Shown here: positions 1 to 9,934 of the stretch, piece by piece | Position numbering within the stretch: position 1 is the first letter of the stretch | How the letters are laid out: the number at the start of each line of letters is the position of its first letter | Source: Candidatus Zipacnadia bacterium | Lineage (GTDB): Bacteria > Armatimonadota > Zipacnadia > Zipacnadales > UBA5352 | Assembly: GCA_029820945.1 (NCBI GenBank) | Contig: JALGUJ010000003.1 | Location: 37,823 to 101,822, forward strand | DNA length: 64,000 nucleotides | Reading direction: 5' to 3' | Notes under the pieces: model-generated | What the model was told of the DNA's origin: nothing | Seen by the model: only the letters and a program-made list of their open reading frames with translations | Databases searched by the model: none | Made by a program: the position numbers and the translations under genes

Positions 1-2
1 TA

Positions 3-3000
3 CTGGTCGCGCTCTCGTTGTGCTCGCCGCTTCGCGCGCAGGGCGAGCAGGTGCTGGCGAACCCGGGCTTCGAGCAGCTCGACGACGCCGGCCGACCGTC
101 CGGCTGGCAGGTGGACGAGGGCCTGCAGGTGCTGGGCGGAGCGGACGTGGTCGGCGGCGAGCACGCGGTTCGCGTCCGCTACCAGAGCGGCCTGCGGCAG
201 GATCTGAGGGTCCAGGCGGGTGAGATCTACCGCATTGAGGGCTCCACGCGTCGCCCGCCGGGCGAGGCGCCACTGACCGGGCGTGTCCTGATCCGCTGGC
301 TCGACGATGACGGCGCGAAGGTCAGGGGCAACACGGACTACCACCACACCGCAGGCACCGAGTGGGCGCGCTTCACGCACATCATCTCCATCCCCGACGG
401 CTGCACGCACATTCACCTCGTGGTCGATGGCCCCTACCAGACCGCGGACTGGTTCGACTTCGACGAGCTGAGCATGGTGCGCACCAGCCGGCTGGCCTCC
501 ATCGACACGCGGGCTCTTGAGGCGTGCAGCAGGCCCCTGAGGGCCGTGCGCGTTGCCGACTGCGGTTCCTTCGCGCTGCTCCGACTTCCCGGGTCGATGG
601 AGGCGCCCTACGACGGCAAGGTGGAGACCTTCGCCACCATGAGCCCATACGTGGAGCGCCCCAACCCGCACACCGAGGTGGACTTCGACTTCACCTTCCA
701 CCGGCCCGAGGAGGTCGACCTCTGCCTGATCCACACCGTCGCCGATCCTCTCGAGCGCGCGACCCTTCTCGCGGACGTTGACGGCCGGTGGCGCGAGGTC
801 GCACGCATCGAGAACGGTCTGCGCACGCTGCTGGCGGCCAGCTTCGACCCGGTCGAGACCCGGTGCATGCGACTGCGCATCCACAAGCGGCCTGAGGATG
901 AGACCATCAGCCTCAATGAAGTGCAGTTCTTCGGGCCTGGGACCGGGGGAATCGACGACCTGGCGGCGCTGCAGCGGGCCCAGGCGCCGCCCCAGGACTT
1001 CGCCGAGGTGCTGGAGCACGCGAGCGGCTCGGGCGGGCCCGCCGCTGTCGCGGTCGAGGGTGGCGGTGGCGGGGAGGTGGACCTGCGGGCCGGTCACACG
1101 GTGGAGATACTGCTGCCGCGAGCGGAGACAGAGGTCGGCCTTGATCGAGTGGCGGCCAGCCTGGCCTGTGAGGGCAGTGAGCCGGGCCGCGCCGTCGAGG
1201 TCGCGCTGATGTCGCCGAATACCCGGGACCGGAACATCCGCTCCATCCACCTCGGGGACCGCGTGCTGACGGGGAGGCACGCTCGAGGGCTGAGCGCGCC
1301 GCCGAACATCGACCTGCGGGCGTTGGCGCGCATCGTGGTGCCCCTCGTTCCGGGCGAGCAGAACGCAGTGGCCAGCATCGACGTGGACATTCCGGACATG
1401 ATCGTCCGGCCGGGCGAGCGCGTGTGGCTGCGCGTCACGCCGCTGCAGGATGAGACGGTGCTGCTGGACGAGAGCGGCGCCGCTGCGGTGGAGATACCCG
1501 CAGAAGAGGCGCTCCCGGAGTACCTGCCCGACCTGGAGCGCATTCTGCGGCGCGCCTACGCGCAGTGCTCCGAGGCGCACGTGTACGACGGCGCGCAGGG
1601 CATGCGCGAGGCGATGGCCCTGGTGCGGCTGCTACGCGAGGTGCAGGCGCTCGACCCCGACAACGAGGCCGCGCGCAGGATCGAGCACCGCATCTTCCGC
1701 ACGCGCGAGCGCGTCGAACTCGAACGCCCCGGGCCCGTCGACGCGCCGGACTGGGCGGTCTGGCAGCGCAGGCTCCTGCAGGAGTACACGCGGATCGTGC
1801 ACTGGTGGATCGACACCCGCCAGATCTCGACTGGGGAGCTGGGCGGGGCGTGGGCGGACGATACTGAGCTGTCATGCGAGTGGGCCTTCCTGCCGCTGGC
1901 GACCGGGGACGAGAAGGTGCGGGACTCGCTGGCGCTGGTCGCGGAAGGGGTCTGGAAGGTCGTCGGCGAGGGCGGCTACAGCCCTCGCACGATGGACGCC
2001 GAGCACGCGGCGGAGTACGTGACGCTCTCGCAGCCGCAGATGATGCTCCTCGATTACGGGGACCCCCTGTACATCGAGCGCTGCATGCGCATGATCAAGC
2101 ACATGGAGTGGTGGACGCTCATCAACGAGCAGGGGCACCGCCACTTCCGCTCGTACATGTTCAACGCGACCTCAATCGACGACAGCGAGGGCCATGACTT
2201 CGACCACGTGCACACCGCCTACGCGGCCAAGCCCGGCTTCTACGCCGCGTGGTACTCGGCGAACGAGCAGCCGCGCGGATGGCTGACCGAGTGGGCGTGG
2301 GGCTGGCACGCGGCGGCGATGAGCACAGACAAGGGCAAGCCCGCAGGCGCCATCCCGTACGACGTGCACGCGAGGACCGGTGAGATCGCGCCGTACACCG
2401 ACCGCTGGGACCGCAGCGCCTACATGAACGACGGCCTCAGCCAGGTGAAGGACCTCTTCATCGGCGCGTGGGACTGGACGGGCGATCCGGCCGTCCTTGA
2501 GCCTCTCCGCTACCATCAGGGCGGCGGGCGCGCCGCGGACATGACATGGCGCATGCTCTCGGGCGATACGGCTCGCGACGAGCAGATCATCGAGAGCGCC
2601 GAGCGGATGATCGAGGAGAACCAGAGGCTGAACGGGAGCGATGAGGAGAACTCGTGGTCGGCCTACAACATGTACAGCGAGCTCCGCTACTACTGGGCCT
2701 GGTGGGCGACCGGCGAGATGCGGTATCTGGTGGAGGGCCTGCAGGAGCAGTGCCGCAACATCGAGCGGATGCGCTGGCTCATCACCGAGGCCGAGCCCTA
2801 CACCGACCGGGCGTACATCCCCGGCGACCGCCTGCTCCCCTTCATGATGCTGGGCGGCAGCGCGGGCGAGGTGCGCGCGACCTACCCCGACCTGGCGGTG
2901 AGCTGGGAACGGCTGTGGAGGCGGGAAGAGCCGCAAGCCCGGCTCCGGGAGGGCACCGGCACCGACGTCGCAACGCTCGTCACCGAGCGCACGGCCGAGG

Positions 3001-3551
3001 CATTCACCGTGCTGGCGCACTCCTTCGCGGACGCACCCCTCGCCGTGGTCATGCGCACCTGGAGCGTCCCCGCGGGGCACTGGGCGGTCACGCTCGGGAT
3101 CGATACGGACGCGGACGGATTCGCAGACGAGACGCTCGGCGAGCGCCACGTCGAGCTGTTCCGCTATGCGGCGCTGCCGATCACGCTCCGGCCTGGTGTC
3201 ACGACGGTCATTACGGCACGGCTGATCGAGCCCGGCGAGGACATCAGGGCCCGAGCGGACCTCGCGATCTCCGAGCGCGACCTTCGACGCGAGGGCGATC
3301 AGATCGCGGTCACCGTGCACAACATCGGGGCGAGCGACGTGCCTGCGGGTGTGCAGGTCGTCGCCGAGGATGCCGACGGTCGGGCAGTCGAGACCATCAC
3401 TCTCCCGGCGATCCCGGCGCCGGTCAGATGCGTTCCGAGCACGGTCGAGGTGCGACTCGGGGCCGCGAAGCTCGCCCGGATCAGGCTTGATGCGGACGAC
3501 ACCGTGCCTGAGATCACTGAGTGCAACAACGAGCTGGCGGTCAGACCGTAG
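3..3551 (+). CDS. large secreted multidomain protein with CARDB tail, 5' end outside window
   Basis: The reading frame is open to the left edge, and its first visible residues (LVALSLCSPLRAQG) look like the end of a signal peptide with an A-x-A-type cleavage site, so the true start lies before base 1. The mature protein begins with a carbohydrate-binding-like beta domain (NPGFEQ, residues about 15-145), then a second beta region (about 180-310). A long helical Trp-rich region (about 590-960) resembles the alpha/alpha toroid of glycoside hydrolases and polysaccharide lyases. The last 100 residues look like a CARDB adhesion domain (HNIGASDVPAG, ECNNELAV). About 1180 residues are visible. I do not recognise a named enzyme family; a polysaccharide-active or polysaccharide-binding exoprotein is an inference from architecture. 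Confidence 0.75.
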   Translation: MVALSLCSPLRAQGEQVLANPGFEQLDDAGRPSGWQVDEGLQVLGGADVVGGEHAVRVRYQSGLRQDLRVQAGEIYRIEGSTRRPPGEAPLTGRVLIRWLDDDGAKVRGNTDYHHTAGTEWARFTHIISIPDGCTHIHLVVDGPYQTADWFDFDELSMVRTSRLASIDTRALEACSRPLRAVRVADCGSFALLRLPGSMEAPYDGKVETFATMSPYVERPNPHTEVDFDFTFHRPEEVDLCLIHTVADPLERATLLADVDGRWREVARIENGLRTLLAASFDPVETRCMRLRIHKRPEDETISLNEVQFFGPGTGGIDDLAALQRAQAPPQDFAEVLEHASGSGGPAAVAVEGGGGGEVDLRAGHTVEILLPRAETEVGLDRVAASLACEGSEPGRAVEVALMSPNTRDRNIRSIHLGDRVLTGRHARGLSAPPNIDLRALARIVVPLVPGEQNAVASIDVDIPDMIVRPGERVWLRVTPLQDETVLLDESGAAAVEIPAEEALPEYLPDLERILRRAYAQCSEAHVYDGAQGMREAMALVRLLREVQALDPDNEAARRIEHRIFRTRERVELERPGPVDAPDWAVWQRRLLQEYTRIVHWWIDTRQISTGELGGAWADDTELSCEWAFLPLATGDEKVRDSLALVAEGVWKVVGEGGYSPRTMDAEHAAEYVTLSQPQMMLLDYGDPLYIERCMRMIKHMEWWTLINEQGHRHFRSYMFNATSIDDSEGHDFDHVHTAYAAKPGFYAAWYSANEQPRGWLTEWAWGWHAAAMSTDKGKPAGAIPYDVHARTGEIAPYTDRWDRSAYMNDGLSQVKDLFIGAWDWTGDPAVLEPLRYHQGGGRAADMTWRMLSGDTARDEQIIESAERMIEENQRLNGSDEENSWSAYNMYSELRYYWAWWATGEMRYLVEGLQEQCRNIERMRWLITEAEPYTDRAYIPGDRLLPFMMLGGSAGEVRATYPDLAVSWERLWRREEPQARLREGTGTDVATLVTERTAEAFTVLAHSFADAPLAVVMRTWSVPAGHWAVTLGIDTDADGFADETLGERHVELFRYAALPITLRPGVTTVITARLIEPGEDIRARADLAISERDLRREGDQIAVTVHNIGASDVPAGVQVVAEDADGRAVETITLPAIPAPVRCVPSTVEVRLGAAKLARIRLDADDTVPEITECNNELAVRP

Positions 3552-3553
3552 CT

Positions 3554-3566
3554 GGCCGCTTCGGCC
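3554..3566 (+). terminator. small GC hairpin after the first gene
   Basis: GGCCG-CTT-CGGCC starts two bases after the stop codon. It is a short perfect stem with no clear U-tract, so termination is only possible, not shown. Confidence 0.3.
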
Positions 3567-3692
3567 CCCGGCCTTTCGCTGTGGCCCCGATCCGGTTATC
3601 ATGAGCCTGTCCGCCCGTCGGCGCCGCCGCGTAGAGCTCTCGCCTGCTCCTGTGGGTCGCCGACCCGATTGCTTCTGGTCCCGGCTGATGCC

Positions 3693-5543
3693 ATGAAACG
3701 AATCATCGTCGCCAACTCCGCACTCGCCTACCCCCCGCCACCCGAGAGTGTCCTGCAGCCGGGCGACGCTGTGCTGCCTCTGGTCGAGCGCTTCGAGGAC
3801 GCCCTGTTCATGTCACTGCCCGGCTACGAGCTGCAGGAGCGCTTCCCCGAGTGGAACCTGGAGGTGCGGGCGCTGGCGAGGTCGCTGGGCGATCTGCTGC
3901 CCGAGTGGGTGACCCGTCCCGTGCCGGCCTGGGGGCACTCGGCATGGGACACCGCGGTGGATCACTTCGTCAAGTACTCCCTCGGGCCCATCCTCTGCAA
4001 CGCCGAGCTTGCCCGCCAGGCCGCGCGCAACGAACCGGACGAGGTGGTGGCGTGGGAGCTGCCGCATCGTGCCGGCTGGTGGTCGGGGCGCGAGCTGGTC
4101 GCCGACGTCGCGCACGCCATAGCAGCCGAGTCCGGCGCACACCTCGAGCTGCGCACTGCGAGCTGGCGACGGGCCGTGCGGGATCTGGTCCAGCCCGGCC
4201 TCTCCCTGGCGCATGGGATCGGCTACTTCCGCCGCGCGAGGTCGGCTCCGGGGCCCGAGCCCACTGAATGCGACGTGCTCATCGCGATCACCGGGCCCAC
4301 GGTCGTGCCGTTGTTCGACCGGGTGGCTCGTAGGCTGCAGGACGAGCACGACCTGCGCGTGCAGGGCATCGACGTGCCGATCGAGGGGCCGGGCGCGATG
4401 ATCCGTGAGGGTGAGCTCCCGCGCGCGAGTCTGCATGCGCTGCTCGACGGTGGCCTTCTACGCCGGGGCGCGATGGACGCCGTGGCCGGAGCGCGCACGA
4501 CTGGAGGCCTGAGCCGGGCGCTGGCGGGGTTCGAGCCGCTGCGCGACCTCCCGGCGCCCCTGCGATCGGCGCTGGTCAGACGGCTGCGCGCGACGCTGGC
4601 GCGCACCGTCCCCGAGTGCCTGCTGCACGCCCGGCTGTGGGAGCGCGCGCTCGACGCCGCGCGCCCCTCGGTGTTCGCGGGTTACAACGCCTACGGCGTG
4701 CCCCTGGCGCCGGGGGTGCTGCAGGCGCGCCATCGCGGCATCCCGGCGGTGATGCTCCAGCACGGGATGTTCGGCACCTACTTCAAGGCCGGGGCCCTGC
4801 TACCATATGACGAGCTCATGGTCCTCGGCCCATACGCACGCGAGGTACTCGCCCCGCTTGCGAGCCGCCACACGAGCTTCTTTGAGACGGGCCACTCCCA
4901 GTTCGACGATCTTTGCCAAGAACCAGAGCTGGGGCGCGAAGCGGCTGCGTTGCGGAAAGAGCTTCTGAAGGAACACAAGCACCTCGTACTCGCGACCACC
5001 CAGCCCATCGAGGTGCGCCTGCGAGAGAACGAGTCACGCTGGTGGCTGGAGCTGCTGGGGGAAGCGTGTCGCGGCGAGCAGGCACTGCTGGCCATAAAGC
5101 CCCATCCAGACGAGAATGCCATGCTGGTGCACTACCGAGAGATCGCCGAGCGCATGCCCGATACGGTGCGCGTGATTCGCCACGGAGAGGTGCCACTGAG
5201 GCTCTTGATCGCGGCATGCGACCTGCTTGCAACCAGGTTCTCAACGACAGCAGTGGAGGCCGCGCTGCTCAGCACGCCCGTCATGACGGTGAACCTCGGC
5301 GGCGGGGCCGATCGGTATCCCTACGTTGACGAAGGTGCTGCCGAGGGCGTATACTCGCCCCAGGAGATGTACCCTACGTTGCACAGGCTGCTATCCGAGC
5401 CCCAGGCCCGCCGAGGTCTGATCGCGGGCCAACGACGGTTCCTCGACCGCCACCTCGGGTTTCGGGATGGCAGAGCCACCGAGCGCATCGCCTCCCGTAT
5501 CGCCCTTTGGGCCGGAGGCAAGGGCTCGACCCGACAAGGGTGA
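3693..5543 (+). CDS. surface-polysaccharide / CDP-glycerol-transferase-like glycosyltransferase
   Basis: This 616-residue protein has no signal peptide. Its C-terminal half has the GT-B look of capsule and polysialic-acid type transferases: a QHGMFGTYF loop near residue 355, KPHPDE near 470, and a late Rossmann element STTAVEAALLSTPVMTVNL. These match the CDP-glycerol glycerophosphotransferase / capsule polysaccharide superfamily, which uses a nucleotide-activated donor at the inner membrane. The N-terminal 250 residues are divergent. ATG at 3693 is preferred over a TTG 24 bases upstream. Its stop codon touches the start of the next gene (TGAATG), so the two are co-translated. Donor and acceptor cannot be read from sequence. 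Confidence 0.7.
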   Translation: MKRIIVANSALAYPPPPESVLQPGDAVLPLVERFEDALFMSLPGYELQERFPEWNLEVRALARSLGDLLPEWVTRPVPAWGHSAWDTAVDHFVKYSLGPILCNAELARQAARNEPDEVVAWELPHRAGWWSGRELVADVAHAIAAESGAHLELRTASWRRAVRDLVQPGLSLAHGIGYFRRARSAPGPEPTECDVLIAITGPTVVPLFDRVARRLQDEHDLRVQGIDVPIEGPGAMIREGELPRASLHALLDGGLLRRGAMDAVAGARTTGGLSRALAGFEPLRDLPAPLRSALVRRLRATLARTVPECLLHARLWERALDAARPSVFAGYNAYGVPLAPGVLQARHRGIPAVMLQHGMFGTYFKAGALLPYDELMVLGPYAREVLAPLASRHTSFFETGHSQFDDLCQEPELGREAAALRKELLKEHKHLVLATTQPIEVRLRENESRWWLELLGEACRGEQALLAIKPHPDENAMLVHYREIAERMPDTVRVIRHGEVPLRLLIAACDLLATRFSTTAVEAALLSTPVMTVNLGGGADRYPYVDEGAAEGVYSPQEMYPTLHRLLSEPQARRGLIAGQRRFLDRHLGFRDGRATERIASRIALWAGGKGSTRQG

Positions 5544-8465
5544 ATGGCTGCGATGGGATCGACGCGCGAGACTCTCAAGGTGCTCATCGCACGCGTTTGT
5601 GGCGACTTGATGCCGGACGCCGTCCCAGACGAGGCCCGACTGGGCGATCCGGCTCAATGGGATTCGCTGGCACACGTCGCACTGATGACGCTTATAGAGG
5701 AGACCTTCGGCAGGCCCGTCGGCCCGGTGGAAATGGCGGGCCTGACATCACTTGAGGAGATTGAGCGCTGGCTCGCACGCGCGAGCGGCGCGGAGGTGTC
5801 CTCGCCGGCGCCGACGAGGCCTGAGGTCGCTGACGCGCTCCGGTCCGTCGGCCTCGCGGCAGGGGACCTGGTGATGGTGCATGCCTTCACTGCCGCGCTG
5901 GGCATCACAGCGCGCGCAGACCGCGTCCTTATCGACGCGTTGCTCGACGTCCTCGGTCCCGAACGCACACTGGTACTGCCTGCATTCACCTACTCGTTCT
6001 GCCAAACAGGGATCTTCGAGCCTGATCGTTCACCGTCTGAGGTCGGCATCGCGGCCGACACGCTCCGTCGGGAGTACTCCGGCCTGCGCAGCCGGTGTCC
6101 TATCTTCTCCGTCGTGGCGGTCGGACCGCTCGCGCCTGAGATCGGCGCGCTGCGTCCCGAGACGACCTTCGGTCCGGACAGCATCTTCGGCCTGATGCTG
6201 GAACGGCAGGGGAAGCTCTGCGCCATCGGTGTTGGCTATGACCGGGTCACCTTCAACCACTACGTCGAGGAGGAGCTGCAAGTCCCCTACCGCTACTGGA
6301 AGCGGTTCGAGGGGGTAATCAGGAGTGGTGGGAGGGACGAACCGGTTGGCGTCGATTACTACGTGCGAAGCCTCGATCCTGAGGCCGAGCAGGACTTCAT
6401 GCCGGCACATCGGCTGGTGTCGGGCCAGAGCTTCTCAGGACATGCGACGGTGGGCGGCGCGCAGATACACTGCGCTCCCGCTCAGGACTACCATCGTGTG
6501 CTCCGAGGCGCAATGGACGCAGACCCCCTGCTGTTGCTTACTCCTCAGGCCCGGCGGCACTGGGATGGCGACCAGGCCCCACGGAAGGTCGCGGGTCTAC
6601 GCGACGACCCGGGCGACGCGCGCGATGAGTTCGCGACCGCCCGAAGGCTCGCGGAGGCGCTGGCCGCGGACGGTGAGCCCGCGGAGGCGCATCGGGTATT
6701 GGTCGAGGCCGCAGCAGCCGCGGGCGACTACGCGACGCTGACCGGCGCGTGCCGGTGGGCACGCAGACTCCTGCCCGTGGCAGAGGCTAACCAAGTCGCA
6801 CCAGTGAAGGTGTCCTGGACGGGCTCGGCGACGCTCCATCCGCTCGCCGAGGCCTGTGAGACCTACGTTCGCGCCTCAGGGATCATACCCGAGACGATCG
6901 TCGGTGAGTTCGGCCAGTTCCGCGGGGAGTTGGCTGAAGCCGCAAGCGATGCGGACGTGATCTTCGTACGGGTAGCACCGGAGGCGCTCCGGCCTGAGCT
7001 TGACGGATGGCGCTACGGTGGGGGCGATCCCCAGATCGCACGTGCTGCGGCGCGGGAGCTATGTGTGCTTGTGCAGCGGTGGCTCGAGGATTGCCAAGGA
7101 CACGCGGTGATCCATCTGACGACGCCGTGGCACCACTCGGCGATGGGCCTCGCGGACAGCCAGCTCGCCGACGGGTCGCGGGCAGTCGCCGCCACGTTCA
7201 ACACTGAGCTGGTGGAGTGCGCAGTTGACCATGTCCGGCTTCATGTGCTTGACGAGACGCCGGTGGTGCTCCAGACTCGCGGGCGCGCCTACGACGCGGA
7301 CCTGTACTACCACGCGGGCATCGACCTGTCGGGGCCTGCGATCGCAGCGGTGGGGCGTGAGGCGGCGCGATTCGTTGTCGCGACGCGTCGGCCGCCGGTC
7401 AAGTGCATCGTGACCGACCTGGACAACACCCTATGGGGTGGAACAGTCGGTGAGGACGGCGTCAACGGCCTCTCACTCGCCGGCGAGTACCCTGGCGAGG
7501 CGCACCGAGAGCTGCAGCGCTGGCTGCTGGCGCATCACAGGGCCGGAATCTTGCTCGCGATCTGCAGCAAGAACGAGCGGTCGGACGGCCTGGCGCCCTT
7601 CCAGCAGCGTCCCGACATGATTCTGAGCCCCGAACACTTCGCGGCGATCAGCATCGACTGGCGCCCCAAGCCCAGCCGCATCCTGGAGATCGCGCAGGAG
7701 TTGAATATCGGCGTGGACTCGGTCGCATTCATCGACGACTCGCCCTTCGAGCGGGCGGCGGTGCGCGAGGCTCTGCCAGAGATCACCGTGCCCGAGCTGC
7801 CGCGGCACGTATCCCGGTGGATCGAGCATTTGTCCGAGCTCCACCTTTCCGACATGCTGCTCCTGACCGAGGAGGATCGGCGGCGGGCCTCGATGTACGC
7901 TGAGCAGCGCAAGCGAGAGCACCTCGCAGAGACCGTCGAGGACATGACGGCATTCCTGAACGGCCTCGGCAGCGTGGCGGCCCTGCATTTCGATGACCCG
8001 GCGATCGTGGCCCGGACGGCTCAGCTCTGCGCCCGGACGAATCAGTTCAACCTCAGCTCGCGGCGTCACTCCGAAGGGCAGATCTCCCGGTTCATCGACG
8101 ACGAGAGTGCCCGAGTCATCCAGATGTCCGCCGGCGACCGCTTCGGGGAACTCGGCGTAGTCGGAATCGCTATTGTGCTCGGGGCCGGAGAGACCGCTGA
8201 GCTGGATACGTTGCTTCTGAGCTGCCGGGCACTTGGCCGAGGTCTTGAGCACGCGCTGCTTTCGGAGGCCTGGCGTGTGGCGAGCGATGAGCTGGGGGCG
8301 ACGACACTACTCGCACAGTGGCTCGACAACGGTCGCAACGGACAGGTGCGCGAGTTCATGGAGGCAGTTGGTGCACACGCGGAGCACGTGACGGGCGAGT
8401 CCGTCACCTACCGTATTGAGCGCCCTGTTGACTGGCCCGAGCACATCGAGCGCGCCGAGGCTTGA
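5544..8465 (+). CDS. ACP + AAC(3)-like acyltransferase + FkbH-like HAD-IIIC/GNAT fusion protein
   Basis: The 973-residue protein carries several activities. Residues 1-80 are an acyl carrier domain with phosphopantetheine serine Ser41 (WDSLAHV). Residues about 93-350 resemble aminoglycoside N(3)-acetyltransferases, with MVHAF near 112 and FNHYVEEEL near 235 keeping the family His and Glu. After a short helical linker comes an FkbH-type N-terminal domain (about 420-600), a HAD-IIIC phosphatase domain with DLDNTLWGG (Asp625, Asp627) and FIDDSPFE, then a GNAT-like end (ARTNQFNLSSRR). FkbH proteins load glyceryl units from 1,3-bisphosphoglycerate onto ACP; AAC(3) enzymes acylate amines. Joined, they suggest a self-contained acyl loading and N-acyl transfer machine. 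Neighbours point to an amino-sugar acceptor. The transfer step is inference. Confidence 0.8.
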   Translation: MAAMGSTRETLKVLIARVCGDLMPDAVPDEARLGDPAQWDSLAHVALMTLIEETFGRPVGPVEMAGLTSLEEIERWLARASGAEVSSPAPTRPEVADALRSVGLAAGDLVMVHAFTAALGITARADRVLIDALLDVLGPERTLVLPAFTYSFCQTGIFEPDRSPSEVGIAADTLRREYSGLRSRCPIFSVVAVGPLAPEIGALRPETTFGPDSIFGLMLERQGKLCAIGVGYDRVTFNHYVEEELQVPYRYWKRFEGVIRSGGRDEPVGVDYYVRSLDPEAEQDFMPAHRLVSGQSFSGHATVGGAQIHCAPAQDYHRVLRGAMDADPLLLLTPQARRHWDGDQAPRKVAGLRDDPGDARDEFATARRLAEALAADGEPAEAHRVLVEAAAAAGDYATLTGACRWARRLLPVAEANQVAPVKVSWTGSATLHPLAEACETYVRASGIIPETIVGEFGQFRGELAEAASDADVIFVRVAPEALRPELDGWRYGGGDPQIARAAARELCVLVQRWLEDCQGHAVIHLTTPWHHSAMGLADSQLADGSRAVAATFNTELVECAVDHVRLHVLDETPVVLQTRGRAYDADLYYHAGIDLSGPAIAAVGREAARFVVATRRPPVKCIVTDLDNTLWGGTVGEDGVNGLSLAGEYPGEAHRELQRWLLAHHRAGILLAICSKNERSDGLAPFQQRPDMILSPEHFAAISIDWRPKPSRILEIAQELNIGVDSVAFIDDSPFERAAVREALPEITVPELPRHVSRWIEHLSELHLSDMLLLTEEDRRRASMYAEQRKREHLAETVEDMTAFLNGLGSVAALHFDDPAIVARTAQLCARTNQFNLSSRRHSEGQISRFIDDESARVIQMSAGDRFGELGVVGIAIVLGAGETAELDTLLLSCRALGRGLEHALLSEAWRVASDELGATTLLAQWLDNGRNGQVREFMEAVGAHAEHVTGESVTYRIERPVDWPEHIERAEA

Positions 8466-8507
8466 GCACAATGTGAGCGAGCATACGGCCGGGCCCCGGG
8501 AGGCCAG

Positions 8508-9782
8508 ATGGTGATCGACCTCATCCGACGCGTATATCCGCTTAACCGCGCACTGGTATCTGACGACTACGACCGCGCGCTACAGATCGTGGGCGAGCGC
8601 CTGGAGATGACGGTTCACGAATACCCCTCCGGAGAGCAGTGCTGGACATGGCGAATTCCGCAGAAGTGGACAGTCAATGAAGCCTGGGTCGAGGCTGAGG
8701 GCGAGCGCATCATCGACTTCGCCGACCATCCGCTCCACCTCTGGACGGGATCGCTGCCGGTGGACATGATGGTTTCGCGGGAGGAGCTTGTCGAGCATCT
8801 CGCGTGGCAGGAGGATCTTCCCGACGCCATCCCGTACCGCTTCAACTTCTACCAGCTGACATGGGGCTTCTCGATCTCCTACCGGCAACTGCGCACCCTG
8901 GAAGCCGACCAGTATCACGTCTACATCGACACGGAGTACTCGGACGGCTATCTCAAGGTGGGGGAGGCGACTGTGGAGGGCGAGTCTGACGAGGTGGTCG
9001 TGTTGATGGGACACCTCGACCACCCCGCTCAGGCGAATGATGGGCTGTCGGGGGTTGCGGTAGGCGTCGAGCTGATGAACTGGCTGCGCGAGCGTGACAA
9101 CCACTACACGTACACCTTCCTGGTCCTCCCGGAGACCATCGGCTCAATCGCGTTCTTCAGTCACAACATGGACATCATCCCGCGCTGCCGCTGCGGCATA
9201 TTCCTCGAGATGATGGGCAATGAAGGCCAGTTCGCCCTGCAGCACTCCCGGCAGCACGATGACTTCATCGACCGGGCCGCGCGGCGTGCTCTGATCGATC
9301 GCTTCGGAGAGGGCAACTTCAGCGAGGGCGCATTTCGGCAGGTCGTTGGCAATGATGAGATGGTGCTGAACGGGCCGGGCCTGAACGTCCCCACCGTGTC
9401 CATCTCCCGCTGGCCCTACCCGCAGTACCACACGCAGTTCGATAACCTCGACATCATCTCCAAGGAGCGCCTGGAGGAATCACGCGACGTCATCAAGGAT
9501 ATCATCGGCATCGTGGAGCGCGACTTCGTCCCCCGACGGAAGTTTACCGGCCCTATCTTCCTGTCCGGCTACGGACTCTGGGTTGACTATAGCGACAACT
9601 TCGCCCTTAACCGCGCCATCGAGCAGGTCATGCTCTCCCTCGAAGGCGACCAGAGCATCCTGGACATCGTGGATAAGACGAGCGTGACCTACGACGAGAT
9701 CTACGACTTCGTGCAGCGCACCGTGGACCTGGACCTCGCCGAGTCCATCGGTCGAGGCGCCGACCTCGACCGGCCGGACTGA
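8508..9782 (+). CDS. DUF4910 / DUF2172 aminopeptidase-like protein with C-terminal winged helix
   Basis: This 424-residue protein matches the DUF4910 family that often sits in polysaccharide clusters. It has an M28-like zinc site: GHLDHPAQANDGLSG (His, Asp) near 169-183, PETIGS (Glu) near 207, and a late His in YPQYHTQFDN near 305. The last 70 residues fit the small winged-helix domain typical of the family (DGDQSILDIVDKTSV-like pattern). Start ATG 8508 follows GGGAGG. It is 42 bases after the FkbH fusion, in the same operon. The family's reaction is not established; removal of a protecting aminoacyl or acyl group from a glycan intermediate fits the context but is inference. Confidence 0.75.
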   Translation: MVIDLIRRVYPLNRALVSDDYDRALQIVGERLEMTVHEYPSGEQCWTWRIPQKWTVNEAWVEAEGERIIDFADHPLHLWTGSLPVDMMVSREELVEHLAWQEDLPDAIPYRFNFYQLTWGFSISYRQLRTLEADQYHVYIDTEYSDGYLKVGEATVEGESDEVVVLMGHLDHPAQANDGLSGVAVGVELMNWLRERDNHYTYTFLVLPETIGSIAFFSHNMDIIPRCRCGIFLEMMGNEGQFALQHSRQHDDFIDRAARRALIDRFGEGNFSEGAFRQVVGNDEMVLNGPGLNVPTVSISRWPYPQYHTQFDNLDIISKERLEESRDVIKDIIGIVERDFVPRRKFTGPIFLSGYGLWVDYSDNFALNRAIEQVMLSLEGDQSILDIVDKTSVTYDEIYDFVQRTVDLDLAESIGRGADLDRPD

Positions 9783-9839
9783 CCACGACCCGCATCGCCA
9801 GCCACCTCGCCCACCTCGCCGCGCCGCCGGCCGACTGAT

Positions 9840-9869
9840 CCGCCACCGCCGTCGTCTCTGCGGAGGCGG
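9840..9869 (+). terminator. hairpin between the glycan operon and the DUF4838 gene
   Basis: CCGCC-A-CCGC pairs with GCGG-A-GGCGG around a 10-base loop: nine base pairs with one A-A mismatch. There is no U-tract, so it may act as a factor-dependent stop or only as mRNA structure. Confidence 0.35.
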
Positions 9870-9934
9870 CCCCGCTCCGGGCGACGAAGTCCCACGTGAA
9901 CCGGGCTATCCGCAGTGCCGACGGAGTGATCGAC

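Noticed and set aside
3574..3602. TATCAT with a possible TTTCGC upstream as promoter of the glycan operon
   Set aside because: The minus-10 is fair but the minus-35 matches only two positions; too weak to list.
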